Assembly: GCF_001570365.1 (NCBI RefSeq)
Contig: NZ_BBYK01000065.1
Coordinates: 21,345-85,344, forward strand
DNA from: Microtetraspora fusca
GTDB taxonomy: Bacteria; Actinomycetota; Actinomycetes; Streptosporangiales; Streptosporangiaceae
DNA length: 64,000 nucleotides
Direction: 5' to 3'
The position numbers and the translations under genes were made by a program. This document shows, piece after piece, positions 17,121 through 25,357 of this stretch; the stretch's first letter is position 1, and every line of letters begins with the position of its first letter. A model generated the notes under the pieces. That model was not told the origin of the DNA. It made no database searches and saw only the letters and a list, made by a program, of their open reading frames with translations.

Positions 17121-17864
17121 TCATCGGATGCCGACGTAGAACCGGGTCTGGTCGCTGCGGTGGAGCGCGTAGTACGCCTCGAACCGCGTGTTGTCGTCCA
17201 GCCAGGCGACCGACTCGATGCCGAGCAGCGGCGTCGAGGTGGAGACCTCCAGCAGCGCCGCGTCCTCGGGCTCGGGGAAGACCGCCTCGATCCAGCGGTC
17301 CGCGGCCGCCGGCTCGATGCCGTACCGCCGCCGCAGCACGTCGTACAGGGACTGGTTCTCCAGGACGGCGCGCTCCAGGCCGGGGACCAGGCGGGCGGGC
17401 AGCGCGGTGTCGACGAGCAGCCACGGCTGGCCGTCCACGCAGCGGAGCCGGCGCAGCCGGACGACCTCCTCGCCGCGCGGGATCCGGAGGAGGGCGGCCT
17501 CCCGCTCGTCCGCCTGGCCCAGCGACTGGTGGATGGTCTGCGTGGTCACCCGGCGTCCGGACTCCCGCAGGTCGTCGGCGGAGCCGGACGTCGATCCGAC
17601 GAACCGCAGCTCCGTCTTGCGCGCCGCGACGAAGGCGCCGCGTCCTTTGATCTTGTAGATGAGGCGCTGCTGCACGAGCTCGCGCAGGGCCTCGCGCACG
17701 ACGGTGCGGGACACGCTGAACATGTCGCTCAGCTCGGCCTCGGACGGCAGCGGCTGGTCCGGGCCCAGCTCGCCGCTCTCGATCTCCGCTCGTAAGGCCC
17801 GCATGAGCTGCATCCACAGCGGTTCCGCCCCGTCGCGGTTGAGGCGCGGATAGGTGATCGTCAC
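17121..17864 (-). CDS. GntR-family regulator (HutC/UTRA subfamily)
   Basis: A 247-residue regulator. The N-terminal winged helix (PLPSEAELSDMFSVSRTVVR, then EALRELVQQRLIYKIKGRGA) is standard GntR. The C-terminal part (VVRLRRLRCVDGQPWLLVDT, ESVAWLDDNTRFEAYYALHR) is a UTRA ligand domain, which usually binds a phosphorylated sugar or similar metabolite. The GTG at 17864 is chosen because AAGGAGGGG lies just upstream. It is divergent from the ABC transporter/catabolic operon. Three copies of a CCTGTNRTGA motif lie in the gap, so it most likely represses that operon and itself. Confidence 0.92.
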   Translation of the reverse strand: MTITYPRLNRDGAEPLWMQLMRALRAEIESGELGPDQPLPSEAELSDMFSVSRTVVREALRELVQQRLIYKIKGRGAFVAARKTELRFVGSTSGSADDLRESGRRVTTQTIHQSLGQADEREAALLRIPRGEEVVRLRRLRCVDGQPWLLVDTALPARLVPGLERAVLENQSLYDVLRRRYGIEPAAADRWIEAVFPEPEDAALLEVSTSTPLLGIESVAWLDDNTRFEAYYALHRSDQTRFYVGIR

Positions 17865-17913
17865 GGGTCCCCTCCTTGGCGGCAGCTTCTGGAAGCATGC
17901 CATGCCCGGCCAG

Positions 17914-17947
17914 CCTGTCGTGACAGGTTGTCTATCCTGTCGTGAAG
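17914..17947. promoter_or_regulatory. GntR operator pair near the gntR promoter
   Basis: CCTGTCGTGACAGG at 17914-17927 is an inverted repeat (CCTGTC/GACAGG). The related CCTGTCGTGA starts at 17936, 22 bp further on, about two helical turns. Both share the CCTGTNRTGA core with the larger palindrome at 18024-18047, which supports one regulator binding all sites. Confidence 0.7.
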
Positions 17948-17991
17948 ATTATCCTCCATCGTCCAGCTCGTGTGGCTCAGGAAACTCTCTC

Positions 17992-18020
17992 TTGACAGCA
18001 CCGTAACGTCGGCTTAGTTT
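17992..18020 (+). promoter_or_regulatory. sigma-70-type promoter of the catabolic operon
   Basis: TTGACA at 17992-17997 and TAGTTT at 18015-18020 are separated by 17 bases. The match is unusually good for a high-GC actinomycete. The 24-bp palindrome begins four bases downstream, over the expected transcription start. Confidence 0.7.
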
Positions 18021-18023
18021 GCT

Positions 18024-18047
18024 TGTCACTACAGGCCTGTAATGACA
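18024..18047. promoter_or_regulatory. 24-bp palindromic GntR operator
   Basis: Left arm TGTCACTACAGG and right arm CCTGTAATGACA are reverse complements at 11 of 12 positions. It lies directly downstream of the -10 box, a location that would block RNA polymerase. The nearest regulator, the divergent GntR protein, is the obvious ligand. Confidence 0.8.
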
Positions 18048-18128
18048 TCCCGCTCCCTTGCGAGTGATGCGTTCCCGCGGCTTTCGACTTCCTCCCGCTA
18101 CGGCGGACCTGCTCTCTCTGGAGACACG

Positions 18129-19244
18129 ATGCGTATCCGTACCTCTCGCCGGCCCTGGCGCGCGGCCTCCGCGGCGACCATCGCCGCCCTCGCGGTTCTG
18201 GCCACGGGCTGTGGCTCCGGCGACAACGCCGCCGGCGACAAGGCGAGCTCCGGCGGCGGCAGCGGCGACAAGCCGTTCATCGCGCTGAGCAACGGCTTCA
18301 TCGGCAACGGCTGGCGGCAGACGATGATCGCCAAGTTCGAGGCGGCGGCCACGCAGGCGCAGAAGGACGGCCTGATCAGCAAGTACAAGGTCGTCAACGC
18401 CCCGGGTGAGAACTCGGCCACCGAGCAGGTCGCGCAGATCAAGAGCCTTCTCCTGCAGAAGCCGGACGCGCTGCTGATCGACCCGTCCTCGCCGACCGCG
18501 CTCAAGCCGGTCATCCAGCAGGCCTGCGACGCCGGCGTCAAGGTCGTGGTGTTCGACTCCGCGATCGACGCCCCGTGCGCGCACGTGCTGCAGAACAGCT
18601 TCGTCGACTGGGCCACCTACGCCGCCAAGCCGCTGCTCGAGGGCATCGGCGGCAAGGGCAACGTCATCGTGAGCCGCGGCGTCGTCGGCTCCCAGCCCGA
18701 GGCCGAGATGTTCGACACCACCAAGAAGATCCTCGGCGGCTACCCCGACGTGAAGACCGCCGCGACGGTGACCGGCATGTGCGACGGCGCCACCGCGCAG
18801 AAGGCCGTGCTCGGCGTGCTGTCCAGCGTGCCCAAGGTGGACGGCGTCATCGGCTGCGGCGACGGCTACGGCGTCGCCCAGGCGTTCGCCACCGCCGGCA
18901 AGCCGGTTCCCGCCGTGACGTTCGAGACCAACGGCCGCGCCCTGAACTACTGGAAGGACAACAAGATCGACAACGGTTCGGTCGCGGTCATGTCCGACCC
19001 GGGCCAGTCCGTCGCCGCCCTGTGGGAGGCACTCGACCTGCTCGACGGCAAGGACGTGCCGAAGCAGCTGACCTTCCCGATCGTCCTCGTGGAGCAGAAG
19101 GACCGCGACGCCTGGGCCGCCGCGCTCAAGCCCGACGAGTACGCCGCGTGGCCGTGGACCCGCGACCTCTTCCGCCAGCAGGTCGAGGCCGTGAAGACCG
19201 GCGGCGAGCCGGTGCAGCCGCCGATCCCGACGGCCGCGGGCTGA
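18129..19244 (+). CDS. sugar-type ABC transporter substrate-binding lipoprotein
   Basis: A 371-residue exported lipoprotein. The signal peptide ends in LAVLATGC, with Cys28 as the lipidated residue. The mature part is a Peripla_BP_4 / ribose-galactose-like fold (FIALSNGFIGNGWRQTM at the N-lobe, LLIDPSSPTALKPVIQQACD, CGDGYGVAQAF and FETNGRALNYWKDNK). Such proteins bind monosaccharides or polyols; AI-2 binders are relatives. The ATG at 18129 is chosen because it starts a clean signal peptide; the longer frame would begin inside the operator. First gene of a seven-gene operon with its own ATPase and two permeases. Confidence 0.9.
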   Translation: MRIRTSRRPWRAASAATIAALAVLATGCGSGDNAAGDKASSGGGSGDKPFIALSNGFIGNGWRQTMIAKFEAAATQAQKDGLISKYKVVNAPGENSATEQVAQIKSLLLQKPDALLIDPSSPTALKPVIQQACDAGVKVVVFDSAIDAPCAHVLQNSFVDWATYAAKPLLEGIGGKGNVIVSRGVVGSQPEAEMFDTTKKILGGYPDVKTAATVTGMCDGATAQKAVLGVLSSVPKVDGVIGCGDGYGVAQAFATAGKPVPAVTFETNGRALNYWKDNKIDNGSVAVMSDPGQSVAALWEALDLLDGKDVPKQLTFPIVLVEQKDRDAWAAALKPDEYAAWPWTRDLFRQQVEAVKTGGEPVQPPIPTAAG

Positions 19245-19266
19245 CCTGGAGCAAGCACAGGAGGGC

Positions 19267-20775
19267 ATGCACGTGGACAACCGGGGACCGCGGGCCGGCG
19301 AGCCCGTCGTCGTCGCCAAGGGCGTGACCAAGACGTACGGGCGCACCCGGGCGCTCGCCGGCGTGGACCTTGAGGTCCGCGCGGGCGAGGTGCTCGGGCT
19401 CGTCGGCCACAACGGCGCCGGCAAGAGCACGCTGATGCGCGTGCTCGCCGGGCTGGAGGCCTGCGACGAGGGCGCGGTCCTGGTGCACGGGAAGGAGGTC
19501 TCCGGCGCGGCCGGACCACGCGCGGAGGACTTCCGCGCGGTGCGGATGGCCTACCAGGAGACCTCGCTCTGCCCCGATCTCACGGTGGCGGAGAACATCT
19601 GGGTGTCGTCGCGGCACTGCCTCCCGCGCCTGGGCTGGCGGCGCGCCGCGAGCGACGCCGTACGCCGCCGCCTCGACGAGATGTTCCCGGGCCACGGCGT
19701 GACGCCGCGCGACCGGGTCGAGGACCTGTCGCTGGCCCAGCGCCAGATGGTCGAGATCACCCGGGCCAGCCTCGTGGACCGGCTCGACCTGCTCATCCTG
19801 GACGAGCCGACCGAGTCGCTCGGCCCCGACGCGGCGCGCTCGCTGTACGACTACGTCCGCACGCTGACCGCGGCGGGCACCGCGGTGCTGCTCATCTCGC
19901 ACCGCATCCGGGAGGTCCTCTCGGTGGCCGACCGCGTCGCCGTGCTGCGCGACGGCGCGGTCACCGCCGAGCGGTTCGCCGAGGGGCTGGGCGAGCAGGA
20001 CGTGCTGACCCTGATGGGCGCGCATGTCGCGGTCCCCTCGGAGCAGGACCGCGCCGCCGCCCGTGCCGCGGGGGACGCCGCCGACCGGCCGGTCGTGGCC
20101 GAGCTGCGCGGCGCCACCGGACCCGGCCTGCGCGAGGTCTCCCTGCGGGTCGGCGCCGGCGAGGTCGTGGGCCTCGCCGGGCTGGCCGGGCAGGGCCAGC
20201 AGGAGGTGCTCGAACGCCTGTGGCACCCCGTCCGGCGCGACACCACGGTGGTCGGCACCCGCGCGTACGTGCCCGGCGACCGGCAGCGCTCCGGCGTGCT
20301 GCCCCTGTGGAGCGTCGCCGAGAACCTCATCGTCACCGCCATGCGCGGCCTCGCACGCCAGGGCCTGCGCCGCCCGGCCGAGGAGCGCGCGGCGGTCGGC
20401 GACTGGGTCGAGCGGCTGGCGATCCGCGGCGGCGCGGACGCCGGTATCACCGAGCTGAGCGGCGGCAACCAGCAGAAGGTCATCGTCGCCCGGGCGTTCG
20501 CCTCCACGGCGGAGCTGGTGCTGCTCGACGACCCCTTCCGCGGCGTGGACGTGCACACCAAGACCGACCTGTACGCCCTGATCCGGCAGGAGGCGGCGCA
20601 GGGCCGGAGCGTCGTCTGGTACTCCAGCGAGAACGCGGAGATGGCCCACTGCGACCGGGTCTACGTGTTCCGCGCCGGCCGCGTGGTCGCCGAGCTGGTC
20701 GGCGAAGAGATCTCCGAGGAACGGATCATCGCCGTCTCCTTCGCGGAGTCGGATGGAGAGCAGAGCAATGAGTGA
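19267..20775 (+). CDS. sugar ABC transporter ATPase, tandem domains (RbsA/MglA type)
   Basis: A 502-residue double ABC ATPase. The first domain has Walker A GHNGAGKST, signature-region LSLAQRQMVEI and Walker B LLILDEPTESL. The second domain has a degenerate Walker A (GLAGLAGQGQQE), but a good signature LSGGNQQKV and Walker B-like LVLLDDPFRGVD. This asymmetry is normal for the RbsA/MglA family. The ATG follows GGAGGGC. Its end overlaps the first permease gene by 8 bp, so translation is coupled. It powers uptake with the two permeases that follow. Confidence 0.93.
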   Translation: MHVDNRGPRAGEPVVVAKGVTKTYGRTRALAGVDLEVRAGEVLGLVGHNGAGKSTLMRVLAGLEACDEGAVLVHGKEVSGAAGPRAEDFRAVRMAYQETSLCPDLTVAENIWVSSRHCLPRLGWRRAASDAVRRRLDEMFPGHGVTPRDRVEDLSLAQRQMVEITRASLVDRLDLLILDEPTESLGPDAARSLYDYVRTLTAAGTAVLLISHRIREVLSVADRVAVLRDGAVTAERFAEGLGEQDVLTLMGAHVAVPSEQDRAAARAAGDAADRPVVAELRGATGPGLREVSLRVGAGEVVGLAGLAGQGQQEVLERLWHPVRRDTTVVGTRAYVPGDRQRSGVLPLWSVAENLIVTAMRGLARQGLRRPAEERAAVGDWVERLAIRGGADAGITELSGGNQQKVIVARAFASTAELVLLDDPFRGVDVHTKTDLYALIRQEAAQGRSVVWYSSENAEMAHCDRVYVFRAGRVVAELVGEEISEERIIAVSFAESDGEQSNE

Positions 20776-21727
20776 GCTCCTCGCGTCGGCCCTGCCGTCC
20801 CGGGCCAGGATGCGCCGCACGGCGCCGGCCGTGGTCAGCGCCGTCGCCCTCGCCGTGATGATCACGGTCTGCGCCTCGCTGCAGTCGGACGTGCTGAGCG
20901 TGGGCGGCCTGACGCTCGTGCTGTCGGCGACCGTGCCGCTCGTCATCGCCGCCCAGGCCCAGATGGCCCTCATGTCGGTCGGCGACATCGACCTCGGGAT
21001 CGGCAACTTCGTCGGCCTGGTCACGGTCGTCTCGGCCACCACGCTGGTGACGTCGCCGCTGCTCGGGGCCCTGACCCTGATCGGTCTCGTCGCCGCGTAC
21101 GCGGTGCTGGGCGCGCTCATCCACCTGCGCCGTGTGCCGTCGCTGATCGCGACCCTCGGCGCCTCGTTCGTCTGGCTGGGGCTCGGCCTGTTCATCCTGC
21201 CGACGCCCGGTGGCTCGACCCCCGAGTGGCTGGCGTCGCTCGGCTCGTGGCAGCCCGCCGGGTTCCCCGCGCCGCTGCTGCCGATCCTGGTCGTCGCCCT
21301 GGTGGTGTACCTGCTCACCTCGCGCAGCGCCCTCGGGGTGCGGATGCGCGGCCTCGGCAGCAACCCCGTGGCGTTGCAGCGGGCCGGGCTGCGGCCGCTC
21401 ACCTCCCGCGTCATCGCGTACACGGTGGCGGGCGCGCTCGGCGTGCTCTCCGGCCTCATGCTGGCCTCGCAGACCGGAGGCGGCGACGTGTCGTCGGCCT
21501 CCAGCTACACGCTCATGACCGTGGCCGCGGTGATCCTCGGCGGCGGCTCCTTCTTCGGCGGGAGCGCCGTGCCGTGGGGCGTGGCCATCGGCGGTGTGAC
21601 GCTCGGGCTGGTCAGCGTCGTCCTCAGCCTGCTCGACGTGCAGTCGAACATGCAGTCCGCCGTGCAAGGCGTGATCGTCCTGGCCGTGCTCGCCGGCCGC
21701 GTCGTGGTCGGGAAGGTGCTGCGATGA
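20768..21727 (+). CDS. ABC transporter permease (RbsC family), first
   Basis: A 319-residue membrane protein with about eight to ten helices. The conserved permease motif GLGSNPVALQRAGLRPLTSR matches the G.N..A...G coupling helix of the RbsC/XylH family. The later ILGGGSFFGGSAVPWGVAIG is the usual GG/G-rich helix. It begins MSELLASALP, after GGAGAG. It overlaps the ATPase gene upstream and the second permease downstream (ATGA). With two different permeases, the transporter is heterodimeric, as in Lsr and some polyol importers. Confidence 0.9.
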   Translation: MSELLASALPSRARMRRTAPAVVSAVALAVMITVCASLQSDVLSVGGLTLVLSATVPLVIAAQAQMALMSVGDIDLGIGNFVGLVTVVSATTLVTSPLLGALTLIGLVAAYAVLGALIHLRRVPSLIATLGASFVWLGLGLFILPTPGGSTPEWLASLGSWQPAGFPAPLLPILVVALVVYLLTSRSALGVRMRGLGSNPVALQRAGLRPLTSRVIAYTVAGALGVLSGLMLASQTGGGDVSSASSYTLMTVAAVILGGGSFFGGSAVPWGVAIGGVTLGLVSVVLSLLDVQSNMQSAVQGVIVLAVLAGRVVVGKVLR

Positions 21728-22737
21728 ACATCCGCACGATCGTCTCGCGCCCGTGGATCTGGGGCTTCGCCGCGGCGGTGCTCGTCTGGGCGATCATCAT
21801 GGCCATCTCGGGCCAGGGCGGCGGCCAGACGGTGTCGCTCGCGCTGTCCCTGGCGCCCTACCTCGTCGTCGTGGGACTCGGCCAGATGCTCGTCATCACG
21901 GCCGGCCCCGGCAACATCGACGTGTCGGTGGCGCCGATCATCTCGCTCGCCGGGTTCGTCTCGGTCGGGGTGGCCGGCTCGACCGGGTCGGCGACCGTCG
22001 GCATCCTCGCGGGCATCGGCGTCGGCGTCCTCGTCGCGGTCATCAGCACCGTGGCCATCCTCGGACTGTCCGTGCCGCCGATCATCGCCACGCTGGCCGC
22101 CGGGCTCGTCGCCTCGTCGGTCACGCTGTCCCTGGCGAACGGCTTCACCGCGGTGCCCGACCCCGGCCTGCGGCAGCTCCTCAACGTGCGCCCGGCGGGC
22201 ATCCCCATCCTCGCCGTGGCCGTCGCGGCCCTGACCGGGCTGGTCATCCTGCTGCTGCGCCGTACGGTCTACGGCCGCTCCCTGATCGCGGTCGGGCAGA
22301 ACCGCAGGGCCGCGGAGCGGGCCGGCATCCCGGTCGCCCGCGTCATCGCGACCACGTACCTGGTGAGCGGCGCGCTCGCCGGGCTGACGGGCGCCCTGCT
22401 CGCGGCCTACATCGCGCCCTCCGCCGACCTCGGCACGCGCTACCTGCTCGACTCCGTCGCCGTCGTCGTCATCGGCGGCACGCTCATCTCCGGCGGCCGG
22501 GCCGTGCCGGTGGGCGTGTGGGGAGCGGGTCTCTTCTTCATCCTGCTCGACGGCCTGGTCAACCTCGTGGGCTGGAGCACGGCCGCGCAGAACCTGCTGA
22601 AGGGCGGCCTGGTGCTCTTCGTCCTCTTCCTTGCCGGCGGGGGTGACCGTGCCGGGGGCACGGCCTCCCGATTCAGAAGACGGCCGCGAACGGCGGCCGC
22701 GACCACCACAACAACAGGAGACAACACTCATGGCTGA
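21724..22737 (+). CDS. ABC transporter permease (RbsC family), second
   Basis: A 337-residue permease, partner of the preceding one. Key features are [20 protein letters not shown], the coupling helix [19 protein letters not shown], and [19 protein letters not shown] near the C-terminus. The tail beyond [10 protein letters not shown] is a polar, threonine-rich extension that ends [11 protein letters not shown]; it is unusual for the family but overlaps the start of the next gene, so it is probably genuine. Its start overlaps the previous stop (ATGA), and its end overlaps the aldolase start by 8 bp. Confidence 0.9.
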   Translation: MNIRTIVSRPWIWGFAAAVLVWAIIMAISGQGGGQTVSLALSLAPYLVVVGLGQMLVITAGPGNIDVSVAPIISLAGFVSVGVAGSTGSATVGILAGIGVGVLVAVISTVAILGLSVPPIIATLAAGLVASSVTLSLANGFTAVPDPGLRQLLNVRPAGIPILAVAVAALTGLVILLLRRTVYGRSLIAVGQNRRAAERAGIPVARVIATTYLVSGALAGLTGALLAAYIAPSADLGTRYLLDSVAVVVIGGTLISGGRAVPVGVWGAGLFFILLDGLVNLVGWSTAAQNLLKGGLVLFVLFLAGGGDRAGGTASRFRRRPRTAAATTTTTGDNTHG

Positions 22738-23620
22738 CACCGACGGCCTGATCGACGCCCGCGACTTCGGGACGTCCGCGGCCCCGGCGGGCGGCTTCCA
22801 CGTGAAGGGCGCGCACGCGCAGGACTGGGGGCTGCAGAACCGGCTGTCCCGCATCTTCCGGCCGGACACCGGGCGGACGGTCATGCTCGCGTTCGACCAC
22901 GGCTACTTCGTCGGGCCGATGGCGGGCCTGGAGCGTCTCGACACCAACATCGCGCCGCTCGTGCCCGACGCCGACGCGATCATGATGACGCGGGGCGCGC
23001 TGCGCACCAGCATCCCCTCCACCACCAGCGCCGGCATCGTGCTGCGCGCCAGCGGCGGCCCGAGCATCCTGCGCGAGCTGTCCGACGAGCACATCGCGCT
23101 CGACATCGAGGACGCGGTCCGCCTCAACGCGGACGCCCTGGCCATCCAGGTGTTCGTCGGCGGCGAGCACGAGTCGCGCTCGGTCGCCAACCTGGCCAAG
23201 CTCGTGGACGCCGGCCAGCGGCACGGCGTCGCCGTCCTCGGCGTCACCGCCGTCGGCAAGGACATGGTCCGTGACGCCCGCTACTTCCGGCTGGCGACCC
23301 GGATCAGCGCCGAGATGGGCGCGCACATCGTCAAGACGTACTACGTCTCGGAGGGCTTCGAGACCGTCACCGCGAGCTGCCCGGTGCCGATCATCGTGGC
23401 CGGGGGCAAGAAGCTGCCCGAGCTGGACGCGCTGACCATGGCGTACCGCTCCATCCAGGAGGGCGCCGCCGGCGTGGACATGGGCCGCAACATCTTCCAG
23501 AGCGAGCACCCCGCGGCGATGCTCGCCGCCGTGCGCGCGGTCGTTCACGACGGTCTGAAGCCGGAGGAGGCCCTCGAGCTCTTCAAGGAGCGCTCGGCCG
23601 CCGGCACCGCAGCGTCCTGA
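22730..23620 (+). CDS. LsrF-like class I aldolase/thiolase
   Basis: A 296-residue TIM-barrel enzyme of the DeoC/LacD/FbaB group that matches LsrF closely: [68 protein letters not shown] and [16 protein letters not shown]. The Schiff-base lysine is likely the Lys in [12 protein letters not shown]. In enteric bacteria LsrF transfers an acetyl group from phosphorylated AI-2 breakdown products to CoA. Here there is no LsrG or LsrR, and it sits with a GlpD-like dehydrogenase and an FGGY kinase, so it may instead cleave a keto-phosphate from a polyol. Start ATG follows AACAGGAG. Confidence 0.88.
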   Translation: MADTDGLIDARDFGTSAAPAGGFHVKGAHAQDWGLQNRLSRIFRPDTGRTVMLAFDHGYFVGPMAGLERLDTNIAPLVPDADAIMMTRGALRTSIPSTTSAGIVLRASGGPSILRELSDEHIALDIEDAVRLNADALAIQVFVGGEHESRSVANLAKLVDAGQRHGVAVLGVTAVGKDMVRDARYFRLATRISAEMGAHIVKTYYVSEGFETVTASCPVPIIVAGGKKLPELDALTMAYRSIQEGAAGVDMGRNIFQSEHPAAMLAAVRAVVHDGLKPEEALELFKERSAAGTAAS

Positions 23621-23701
23621 CCCTTCCAGGGCGCGGGTCCCCGGGCGGCATCGGCAGTGCCGCGGCGGGGACCCGCGCCCGCCATTCCCGGGAGCAACCC
23701 C

Positions 23702-25357
23702 ATGCCGCACCACCACGCCGGACGTGACGACGTCGTCGACCTCGCCGTCATCGGAGCCGGTATCAACGGGCTCGCCGTAGCCCGAGACGCCGCCGCCCGC
23801 GGGTTGCGCGTCGTCGTCGTCGACCGCGCCGACGTGGGCGCGGGAACGTCGAGCACGTCGAGCAGGCTGATCCACGGCGGCCTGAAGTACCTCGAACGCT
23901 ACGACTTCACGCTCGTGCACGAGTCCATCCGCGAGCGGCACCTGCTGTTCCGCACCGCGCCGCACCTCGTCCGGGACTACCCGATGCTCATCCCCTTCTA
24001 CGAGGGGGACAGCAGGCCCGGCCCCCTGATCAGGCTCGGCCTGGCGGCGTTCGACGTCATGGCCATGAACCGCGGGCGCGGCGTCAGCCGCGGCGTCTCC
24101 GTGCGCAAGGTCGCCCGCCGCTGGCCCACGCTGTCCCGCAAGGGGCTGCGCGGCGCGGCCCTGTTCCACGACGCGCAGGTGCCGTGGGCCGAGCGGCTCT
24201 GCGTCGAGCTGCTTCTCGACGCCCAGCGGCTCGGGGCGCGTGTGCTCACCTACACCACCGTCACCGGGCTGATCGTCGAGGGCGACCAGGTTCGCGGCCT
24301 GCGGATCGAGGACAACGCCACCGGCGAGCGGAGCGAGATCCGGGCCGCCCTCACCGTCAACGCGGCCGGGCCGTGGATCGACCGCATCCTCGACGGCCAG
24401 GTGAAGAGCCGCCGCCTCAACGGCGGCACCAAGGGCAGCCACGTCATCGTGGACCCGTTCCCCGGTGCCCCCGACACCTGCATCTTCTTCGAGGCCGCCG
24501 CCGACCAGCGGCCGATCTTCGTCTTCCCCTGGCAGGGCCGGTACGTCCTGGGCAGCACCGACCTCACCTACGAGGGCGACCTGGACGAGGTCGTCGCCAG
24601 CGACGCCGAGATCGATTACCTGCTCGCCGAGACGAACCGGATCTTCCCCGACGCCCGGCTCACGCCGTCCGACGTGCTGTACAGCATCGCCGGGGTGCGG
24701 CCGCTGCCGTACACCGAGGGTGTGTCGGACAACGCCAAGATCAGCCGGGGGCACACGGTGCTCAACCACGCCCCCGCGTACGAGGGGCTGCTCACCGTCA
24801 TCGGCGGCAAGCTGACCACCCACCGCGCGCTCGCCGAGGACGTCACCGACGAGGTGCTGCGCGTGCTCGGCCGCCGCCCGCGGCGGTGCATCACCCGGGA
24901 GCGGCCGTTCCCCGGCGCGGAGACCTCCGACTGGAAGGCGTTCGCCCAGGACTTCATCCGCTCCTCGCCGCTCTCCGGCCGGCAGTCGCGCCGCCTGCTC
25001 ACCCTCTACGGCGTGCGCGCCCGCCGGGTGCTCGAACTCGCCGCCGAGGACCCGTCGCTGGCGGAGGTCGTGGACGCCGAGACCGGCGCGCTGGCCGCCG
25101 AGGTCGTCATGGCCGTCCGCGAGGAGGGGGCCGTGACGCTGAGTGACATCCTGCTGCGGCGTATCCTTGTCGGGCTCGGCGCGGACATGGGCCTGTCGGC
25201 CGCCCCCGCCTGCGCCGACGTCGCCGTACGGCATCTCGGGTGGGACGAGGCGCGGGCGCGCGCCGAGGTCGCCGACTACGAGGCGGAGCTGCGCCGCTTC
25301 CGCCCCCGAGTCCTGGCCACCTCGACATCCAGCGGCAGCGACAGGAGGACCCCGTGA
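23702..25357 (+). CDS. GlpD-like FAD-dependent polyol-phosphate dehydrogenase
   Basis: A 551-residue flavoprotein of the GlpA/GlpD family. The FAD motif is AVIGAGINGLAVARDAAARG, followed by the family hallmark TSSTSSRLIHGGLKYLERYD. FPWQGRYVLGSTDLTYEGDL and SIAGVRPLP are also family motifs, and a C-terminal DAO_C domain is present. Such enzymes oxidise glycerol 3-phosphate, but erythritol 4-phosphate dehydrogenase (EryB) belongs to the same family. The setting between an aldolase and an FGGY kinase argues for a larger polyol phosphate. ATG 23702 follows GGGAGC. The stop overlaps the kinase GTG (GTGA). Confidence 0.9.
   Translation: MPHHHAGRDDVVDLAVIGAGINGLAVARDAAARGLRVVVVDRADVGAGTSSTSSRLIHGGLKYLERYDFTLVHESIRERHLLFRTAPHLVRDYPMLIPFYEGDSRPGPLIRLGLAAFDVMAMNRGRGVSRGVSVRKVARRWPTLSRKGLRGAALFHDAQVPWAERLCVELLLDAQRLGARVLTYTTVTGLIVEGDQVRGLRIEDNATGERSEIRAALTVNAAGPWIDRILDGQVKSRRLNGGTKGSHVIVDPFPGAPDTCIFFEAAADQRPIFVFPWQGRYVLGSTDLTYEGDLDEVVASDAEIDYLLAETNRIFPDARLTPSDVLYSIAGVRPLPYTEGVSDNAKISRGHTVLNHAPAYEGLLTVIGGKLTTHRALAEDVTDEVLRVLGRRPRRCITRERPFPGAETSDWKAFAQDFIRSSPLSGRQSRRLLTLYGVRARRVLELAAEDPSLAEVVDAETGALAAEVVMAVREEGAVTLSDILLRRILVGLGADMGLSAAPACADVAVRHLGWDEARARAEVADYEAELRRFRPRVLATSTSSGSDRRTP

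Noticed and set aside
22673..25234. Very long leftward frame (853 residues) across the polyol genes
   Set aside because: It is antisense to two clearly identified enzymes and has a low-complexity composition with no domain. A by-product of very high GC content.
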